Part shown: piece after piece, positions 1-4,240 of the stretch
Numbering within the stretch: position 1 is the stretch's first letter
How the letters are laid out: every line of letters begins with the position of its first letter
Source: Gammaproteobacteria bacterium UBA3498
GTDB taxonomy: Bacteria; Pseudomonadota; Gammaproteobacteria; Pseudomonadales; Pseudohongiellaceae
Length of the DNA stretch: 5,997 nt
Direction of reading: 5' to 3'
NCBI GenBank assembly: GCA_002377605.1
Contig: DFQD01000015.1
Coordinates: 1 to 5,997 of the forward strand
Position numbers and translations under genes: made by a program
Notes under the pieces: generated by a model
The model's database searches: none
The model's input: the letters and a program-made list of their open reading frames with translations, nothing else
What the model was told of the DNA's origin: nothing

Positions 1-426
1 AATTCTGTAATTAGACAAGGGAATAATGGCTGGACTTGCTTATCCGCAAATCCAAGAAATATGCCAGAGGCCGGTTGGAGCACTCCTCATGAAGCTATGC
101 CTTTATGTGCCGACGAAGTCAGCATGGCTTGGGTTCAGGCATACGTGGGTGGAGAAACACCGAACCTCTCCAGAGATGCCTATATCTGGATGGCACACGG
201 AGACATGGGCGAAGACAACACCCAGCCTTTTGTTTTTAACGAGGAAGATGCTACCCCGGGGAACTGGATAGAATCCGGGCCTCACATTATGTTGATGCCT
301 CAGAACCCATCATCTCTGGATTCATTCCCTTCAGATTTCAATAATGGTGAGCCTTACGCAATGTGGCAGGGAAATCAATATGCCCACCTGATGATTCCTA
401 TCGAAGGATATTTTGACGACTACTAA
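1..426 (+). CDS. Conserved protein of unknown function, C-terminal part (5' end outside window)
   Basis: The frame is open from the first base and ends at TAA 424-426, giving 141 residues without an upstream stop. The true start is therefore to the left; the Met at base 61 is probably internal because the same compositional style continues before it (an NGWTC stretch at window residues 9-13). The fragment is rich in Trp, Pro, Gly, Asp and Met, with an MPLCADEVSMAWVQAY segment around residues 33-48, AYIWMAHGDMGEDNTQPF near 58-75, WIESGPHIMLMP near 88-99 and a C-terminal MWQGNQYAHLMIPIEGY. I recall similar GWTC / PMC.D / GPHVM / MW.GT.Y.HLM.P patterns in exported proteobacterial proteins of unknown function, but cannot verify this here. 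There is no membrane helix and no known catalytic motif. The two cysteines (13 and 36) could form a disulfide. The SDR follows 88 bp downstream on the same strand. The coding call is strong; the function is unknown. Confidence 0.8.
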   Translation, partial: NSVIRQGNNGWTCLSANPRNMPEAGWSTPHEAMPLCADEVSMAWVQAYVGGETPNLSRDAYIWMAHGDMGEDNTQPFVFNEEDATPGNWIESGPHIMLMPQNPSSLDSFPSDFNNGEPYAMWQGNQYAHLMIPIEGYFDDY

Positions 427-514
427 TTAGTCTTAGATAGATTTCAAATTTTTGCTGAATGACACCAAGCGTTTCTAAAATGCTCTTCTACCAGGAAATC
501 AGTGGGCCACAACT

Positions 515-1288
515 ATGACAACGAGACTCCATGCCAAAAACGTGTTGATTACCGGAGCAACCGGGTCTATCGGGAAAACTACCGCCAAATTATTCCACGC
601 CAATGGTGCGAATTTGACACTTATTGGTAGAGATAAAGTGAAGCTTGATTCACTCAAAACAGAGTTAGGCGTAGAAAACAACATTTTATTTCTAGAAGCG
701 GAATCTAGAAACGAAGCTGCTATAGCTCTTGCTATAGAAACCTCCATGAAAAAATTTGGGACACTTGACGCTGTTCTTGCCATTGGCGGTACTGAAGGGC
801 TATCCAAACCCCTAACCCAATATACAACTGAACAGTTTAACGAGGTATTAGAAGTAAATGTCACAGGCGTCTGGTTACTCATGAAGTATGCGACCCCAGT
901 AATGGCTGCACAGGGATCTGGTTCATTTGTTGCAATTTCGTCAGGTGGTGGAGTAGTGGGTTTCGCTGGCTTGTGTCCATATTCTGCTAGTAAACATGCA
1001 GTTTGTGGAATGATGAAAACCGCTTGCTTGGAGTTTGCGTCTCAAGGTGTACGCTTCAACGCGCTCGCTCCGGGACCCATTGACAATCGAATGATGAATT
1101 CTCTGCATGAACAAATGAATTCTAATGAGCCAGAAGCAATTCGTGATTTCGTAACCGATCTAATACCTATGAAGAGATACGGTACAAATGAGGAAATCGC
1201 ACAATTTGCCTTGTTTCTTGCTTCGGATGAATCAAGCTTCTGCAATGGCGGAGTTTACTTGGCCGACGGTGGCCTTACCGCAGGTTAA
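515..1288 (+). CDS. SDR family NAD(P)-dependent oxidoreductase
   Basis: A complete 257-residue classical short-chain dehydrogenase/reductase, the usual length for the family. These are cytoplasmic enzymes that interconvert hydroxyl and carbonyl groups using NAD(P)(H). The Rossmann fold opens with TGATGSIG (residues 13-20, the TGxxxGxG motif). GRD at 38-40 puts an Arg after the second strand, which favours NADP(H). The catalytic set is complete: Asn115 (EVNVTG), Ser143 (ISS), Tyr156 and Lys160 (YSASK). The PG motif is at 186-187 and the C-terminal ADGG is present. The NNAG motif after strand 4 is replaced by AIGG (89-92). There is no signal peptide. ATG 515 is the first possible start, since an in-frame TAA lies at 476-478 and no start codon comes between. 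The Shine-Dalgarno is poor (AGGA 493-496, about 18 nt away). Substrate cannot be told; FabG-like ketoreductase is only one possibility. Confidence 0.93.
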   Translation: MTTRLHAKNVLITGATGSIGKTTAKLFHANGANLTLIGRDKVKLDSLKTELGVENNILFLEAESRNEAAIALAIETSMKKFGTLDAVLAIGGTEGLSKPLTQYTTEQFNEVLEVNVTGVWLLMKYATPVMAAQGSGSFVAISSGGGVVGFAGLCPYSASKHAVCGMMKTACLEFASQGVRFNALAPGPIDNRMMNSLHEQMNSNEPEAIRDFVTDLIPMKRYGTNEEIAQFALFLASDESSFCNGGVYLADGGLTAG

Positions 1289-1465
1289 CATTGACGAGAT
1301 TAATAGCAATTGCCGTGATCCTTATCACTCATCACCTCCCCTTCTAAGGGGGTTGCGGAAGTTATTCCTGAGTTAGATACTTAGAATCAACAATAGATAC
1401 GCTTTTGGTCTTTATCTGAATCGCAGTTTAATCGGGGACTTAAAGGGGGATCTTAGCGACGACCT

Positions 1466-1475
1466 GGACTAGTCC
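1466..1475. repeat. 10-bp perfect palindrome upstream of the PQQ dehydrogenase
   Basis: GGACTAGTCC is its own reverse complement and ends 39 bp before the quinoprotein start codon. It lies in the 226-bp stretch 1289-1514, where I find no gene and no convincing -35/-10 pair. It may be an operator half or chance. The ACTAGT core recurs upstream of the cytochrome gene. Confidence 0.35.
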
Positions 1476-1514
1476 GAGCGTATCAATTCATTATCCTCAA
1501 AACAGAGTGCAGCT

Positions 1515-3275
1515 ATGGAAAGAATAATAAACCTCGTCTTACTTTGCGGTTCCTTCCTTATTTTTTCGCCAGTTCTGGCACAATTAGGCTCGATAGAAGA
1601 AGTATCTTTTCCGCACGTCACAGACGATATGCTAAGCAATCCTAATGAAGAGGATTGGTTGATGTGGCGCAGAACCCAAAACGGCTGGGGCTACAGCCCT
1701 TTAGACCAAATTGACAAATCAAATGTCACCAATCTAAGGATGGTTTGGACTCGGGCTTTAACAGAGGGCAGCCAAACTGGCACTCCACTTGCCTACAATG
1801 GCATATTGTTTATGCCTAATCCTAACGATGTGATTCAAGCACTAAATGCTGCGACAGGAGACTTAATTTGGGAACACCGTCGTGAAGTTCCTGAAGCAGC
1901 TCGAGAAAATCTTGGCTATCTTTCTACCAACAATAGAAATATAGCTATCTGGCGAAATCTGATCATTGACACCTCAGTTGACGACCACCTGTTTGCTCTC
2001 AACGCTGCAACAGGTGAGCAAGTTTGGGAAACAATGGTTTTAGATTACAACACTCATCCAGCAATTCAGGGTGCCGGACCAATTATTGGAAATGGAAAAG
2101 TTTTCAGTGGTAGAAGCTGTCGTCCTATCGCTGGCCCCGATGCTTGCGTAATTACTGCCCACGATGCTGAAACAGGTGCTGAACTTTGGCGACGGCGGAC
2201 AATTCCTGCACCAGGAGAACCGGGAGATGAAACCTGGGGGGATGTGCCTTTCGAAGAGCGCAAACATGTCGGTGCCTGGATGCCACCCAGCTATGACCCA
2301 GAACTTAATACGCTCTTTATCGGGACCTCTGTAACATCCCCAGCGCCAAAATTCTTATTAGGCGGGGTAGAAAATCAGCATCTTTATCATAATTCAACAC
2401 TTGCACTTGACGGAGACACTGGTGAAATCAATTGGTACTACCAGCATCTCAATGATAATTGGGACCTAGATCACCCCTTTGAACGCTTGTTAGTAAATAC
2501 TGCAGTGTCACCAGACCCCAACTTTGTTTCCTGGATTAACCCCAATATTACCTCCGGCGAAGAGCGCAAGGTAATGACGGGGATACCTGGAAAGACAGGT
2601 TTAGTTTATACACTGGACAGAGAGACTGGTGAGTTTTTATGGGCAAGAGAAACTGTTTTTCAGAATGTCATCGATAACATCGACGGCGCATCAGGCGGAG
2701 TTACGATTAACCCTTCTTTAACTTTCAGAGAGATGGGTGAATTCGCCACAGTTTGTCCGAACATGCATGGAGGGAAAGATTGGGAAGCCGGAGCATATAG
2801 TCCAAAAACTAACACTATGTACTATCCGTTACGTAACATGTGCATGCCAACTCTAATTACAGACGATGCAAGTGCATCACATCGAATCTATGCCATGAGT
2901 GTGCGCCATGAAATTGCTGAAGGTGAAAGCAATTTAGGAACAGTGTATGCGATCTCTGCCGAAACCGGCCGAACCGCATGGAAGTACGAACAACGTGCTG
3001 CTACTGGCTCCTTAATTGCGACTGGTGGTGGACTACTTTTCGGTGGAGACACTAATGGCAGATTTAAAGCATATGACCAAGAAACGGGTGAAGTATTGTG
3101 GGAGGTTAACCTTGGCTCTCCGGTGACGGGATACCCCATCACTTATAGCACCGAAGATAAACAATATGTCGCTGTATCCACCGGTAGCGCGGCGACAACT
3201 GCAAGCTTTCTGAGTATTACGCCAGAATACAGACCAACCTTTGCTAATAACTTATTTGTATTTGCATTACCGTAA
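1515..3275 (+). CDS. Exported PQQ-dependent dehydrogenase (quinoprotein, eight-bladed propeller type)
   Basis: 586 residues, the usual length for soluble quinoprotein dehydrogenases of the methanol/alcohol dehydrogenase type, without a fused haem domain. An N-terminal signal peptide (about residues 1-22, cleavage after PVLA) sends it to the periplasm. Propeller motifs of the form A-x-D/N-x-x-TG-x-x-x-W recur near residues 109, 161, 215, 297, 367, 480 and 520. By manual comparison with methanol dehydrogenase, Arg141 and Trp255 match PQQ contacts, Asp317 (WDLD, 316-319) the catalytic base and Lys360 the active-site Arg/Lys. Cys414 and Cys443 are 29 apart, as in the structural disulfide of that enzyme. 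The vicinal Cys-Cys is replaced by Tyr135-Leu136, and two usual metal ligands are not evident (see findings). It should oxidise an alcohol or similar substrate and pass electrons to a cytochrome c, probably the convergent gene. ATG 1515 is preceded by AGAG at 1504-1507. Family is certain; substrate unknown. Confidence 0.95.
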   Translation: MERIINLVLLCGSFLIFSPVLAQLGSIEEVSFPHVTDDMLSNPNEEDWLMWRRTQNGWGYSPLDQIDKSNVTNLRMVWTRALTEGSQTGTPLAYNGILFMPNPNDVIQALNAATGDLIWEHRREVPEAARENLGYLSTNNRNIAIWRNLIIDTSVDDHLFALNAATGEQVWETMVLDYNTHPAIQGAGPIIGNGKVFSGRSCRPIAGPDACVITAHDAETGAELWRRRTIPAPGEPGDETWGDVPFEERKHVGAWMPPSYDPELNTLFIGTSVTSPAPKFLLGGVENQHLYHNSTLALDGDTGEINWYYQHLNDNWDLDHPFERLLVNTAVSPDPNFVSWINPNITSGEERKVMTGIPGKTGLVYTLDRETGEFLWARETVFQNVIDNIDGASGGVTINPSLTFREMGEFATVCPNMHGGKDWEAGAYSPKTNTMYYPLRNMCMPTLITDDASASHRIYAMSVRHEIAEGESNLGTVYAISAETGRTAWKYEQRAATGSLIATGGGLLFGGDTNGRFKAYDQETGEVLWEVNLGSPVTGYPITYSTEDKQYVAVSTGSAATTASFLSITPEYRPTFANNLFVFALP

Positions 3276-3348
3276 CGTTAAAGATTTTGTAATGAGGGTT
3301 CAAAAATAACAATTGGAAATAAGTTGAGCAGGCTCTAATAAAGAAGGG

Positions 3349-3798
3349 TTACTGAGGGTTGCTAGTAATTGAAATCTTCGCTAACTCATCTTCATCCGAG
3401 CTTAGTTCGGACTCCCCTGCTGGAAAGCCGTTTTTAGCAAGCAAATAAGCAGTTAGCGCAGCATACTGGCTATTGCTTAAGCTACCGGGTGCACTTTGCG
3501 GCATTCCATAACGCATGGAAGCATAAAGTTCTTGCAGATTTCTTCCTTCCCATTTGAAAGTAAAACCGATACCGACTAGCGAAGGCGACATATCTTGTCC
3601 AGTCAGATCTTCCCGATGACATTCAACACATTCATCTCGGTAGACTGATTCACCAAAGTCCGCCTGACCATCTGTATAGATGCCCGACCAGATAGGGGAC
3701 ACAGATTGAGCTAAAGCCTCAAGGACAAAAATTGAAATACTGATTATTCCAACGATCTTAAAACCCAGAACTTTTAATCTTGACAAGTAAACACTCAA
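3349..3798 (-). CDS. Exported mono-haem cytochrome c, likely electron acceptor of the PQQ dehydrogenase
   Basis: 149 residues. A hydrophobic signal segment covers about residues 10-30 with cleavage expected after ALA (30/31), so the mature protein is periplasmic. One haem attachment site, CVECH, lies at 57-61 (Cys57, Cys60, axial His61). Met99 in YGMPQSAPGSLS is the likely sixth ligand. The pattern DLTG..MSPSLVG..F...W, then MP..APGSLS...Y..L.AYLL..NGFPAG, is what I know from small class I cytochromes encoded beside PQQ dehydrogenases. The acidic tail at 129-139 (ESELSSDEDEL) could help docking. No ATG exists before residue 70, beyond the haem site, so the start must be non-ATG. TTG at 3796-3798 gives the best signal peptide and has AAGAGA at a 9-nt spacing; TTG codon 5 is an alternative. 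The gene converges with the quinoprotein across 73 bp, so the two are not one transcript. Confidence 0.92.
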   Translation of the reverse strand: MSVYLSRLKVLGFKIVGIISISIFVLEALAQSVSPIWSGIYTDGQADFGESVYRDECVECHREDLTGQDMSPSLVGIGFTFKWEGRNLQELYASMRYGMPQSAPGSLSNSQYAALTAYLLAKNGFPAGESELSSDEDELAKISITSNPQ

Positions 3799-3807
3799 CT
3801 TTTGAAA

Positions 3808-3813
3808 TCTCTT
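3808..3813 (-). promoter_or_regulatory. Ribosome binding site supporting the TTG start of the cytochrome
   Basis: On the minus strand AAGAGA is followed by 9 nt and then TTG (3798-3796). An in-frame stop lies just upstream (rc of 3832-3834) with no ATG or GTG in between, so this site decides the TTG start. Confidence 0.5.
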
Positions 3814-3823
3814 TTTTATATTT

Positions 3824-3835
3824 TTAACTAGTTAA
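3824..3835. repeat. 12-bp perfect palindrome in front of the cytochrome gene
   Basis: TTAACTAGTTAA is perfectly self-complementary. Its near edge is 25 bp upstream of the cytochrome TTG, so it falls in the leader or promoter of that gene. Its right part, AACTAGTTAA (3826-3835), is nearly the same as AACTGGTTAA at 3945-3954, the right arm of the inverted repeat before the small gene. It may be a regulator binding site; the surrounding DNA is AT-rich, which raises the odds of chance. Confidence 0.4.
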
Positions 3836-3906
3836 TATTTAAATTCTACATCATTTATCTTTAGGCTTCCTTCGAGTACGTTAATTCGGCCGATTCAATT
3901 TTATTT

Positions 3907-3936
3907 CTTACAAGCGCAACACCAGTTTTGTATAAA
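3907..3936 (+). promoter_or_regulatory. Predicted sigma-70-type promoter for the small membrane-protein gene
   Basis: CTTACA (3907-3912) matches the -35 consensus at four of six positions. After an 18-nt spacer comes TATAAA (3931-3936), five of six for the -10. A transcript would start near 3943-3945, leaving a leader of about 50 nt before ATG 3994. The -10 lies between the arms of a perfect inverted repeat. Confidence 0.5.
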
Positions 3937-3951
3937 TACCCTTAAACTGGT
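3921..3951. repeat. 8-bp perfect inverted repeat flanking the -10 box (candidate operator)
   Basis: ACCAGTTT (3921-3928) and AAACTGGT (3944-3951) are exact reverse complements separated by 15 nt that contain the TATAAA -10. The right arm covers the predicted transcription start. A dimeric regulator bound here would block the promoter, which suggests repression. It lacks the T-run of a terminator and the 15-nt loop makes it a poor one. Confidence 0.5.
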
Positions 3952-3981
3952 TAATCTATGTAATCCATTTATTGGGATGCT

Positions 3982-3986
3982 AGGGG
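3982..3986 (+). promoter_or_regulatory. Strong ribosome binding site of the small membrane-protein gene
   Basis: AGGGG lies 7 nt before ATG 3994, an optimal position. It is the strongest Shine-Dalgarno match seen in the window and is the main reason to believe the short gene that follows. Confidence 0.65.
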
Positions 3987-3993
3987 TTAAGTA

Positions 3994-4158
3994 ATGATTT
4001 ACGTTGCTTACGGGCTTCTTGGCGTTTCTGTCTTCATAGCAGTCTCAATCGCTATTTCCTCATTAATAAGGATATGCCATAACAAGATTATTGTAGATTT
4101 GGTCGTATCTATTTGGTTAATTACTGCTGCTATCGGTATCAAAGTATTTTTCGTTTAA
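3994..4158 (+). CDS. Small two-helix membrane protein, 54 residues, unknown function
   Basis: An ATG at 3994 opens a 54-codon frame ending at TAA 4156-4158. The product is almost entirely two hydrophobic segments, about residues 2-25 (Ile-Tyr-Val to Ser-Leu-Ile) and 32-54. They are joined by a short positively charged turn, RICHNK (26-31). By the positive-inside rule the turn would be cytoplasmic and both ends would face the periplasm. There is one Cys (28), one Trp (41) and one Asp (35) inside or near the second helix. It has a strong ribosome binding site and a plausible promoter flanked by an inverted repeat, which supports a real gene with its own control. It is divergent from the cytochrome and lies 82 bp before the amidohydrolase on the same strand, so it may lead that transcript. 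I do not recognise the family. Membrane-tethered regulator, toxin-like peptide or complex subunit are all possible. Confidence 0.65.
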   Translation: MIYVAYGLLGVSVFIAVSIAISSLIRICHNKIIVDLVVSIWLITAAIGIKVFFV

Positions 4159-4240
4159 AGAACGACTTATTATAAGACTGGACAAAGCTCGAATTCGGAT
4201 ATACGTTTCATTCTCTCTCAAACGACCACAAGACAGACTC

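Noticed and set aside
499..882. Open frame of 127 codons on the minus strand opposite the SDR
   Set aside because: It overlaps the SDR, whose motifs are unambiguous, and the product has no domain-like pattern.
1338..1351. CCCCT/AGGGG stem with a 4-nt loop about 50 bp after the SDR stop, as a terminator
   Set aside because: The stem is only 5 bp and is followed by GGTTGCGG, not a T-run, so it is not a convincing intrinsic terminator.
1188..1376. 62-codon plus-strand frame overlapping the SDR end
   Set aside because: Most of it is an out-of-frame reading of SDR codons, with no ribosome binding site and no recognisable product.
1434..1455. Imperfect tandem repeat GGGGACTTA / GGGGATCTTA
   Set aside because: Only two short, imperfect copies; no known element fits, and chance is likely.
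2040..3142. Several minus-strand open frames inside the quinoprotein gene
   Set aside because: All lie opposite clear PQQ dehydrogenase sequence and lack start signals or domain features.
3293..3360. TGAGGGTT repeated at 3293-3300 and 3353-3360
   Set aside because: Two 8-nt copies 60 bp apart, one partly inside the cytochrome coding end; no structure or spacing suggests a function.
3958..3963. ATG-TAA start-stop in the leader of the small gene
   Set aside because: No Shine-Dalgarno precedes it and such a hexamer arises often by chance in AT-rich DNA.
4166..4176. CTTATTATAAG near-palindrome with TATAAG as a -10 for the amidohydrolase
   Set aside because: The -10 match is fair but no acceptable -35 lies 16-18 nt upstream, so a separate promoter is not supported.
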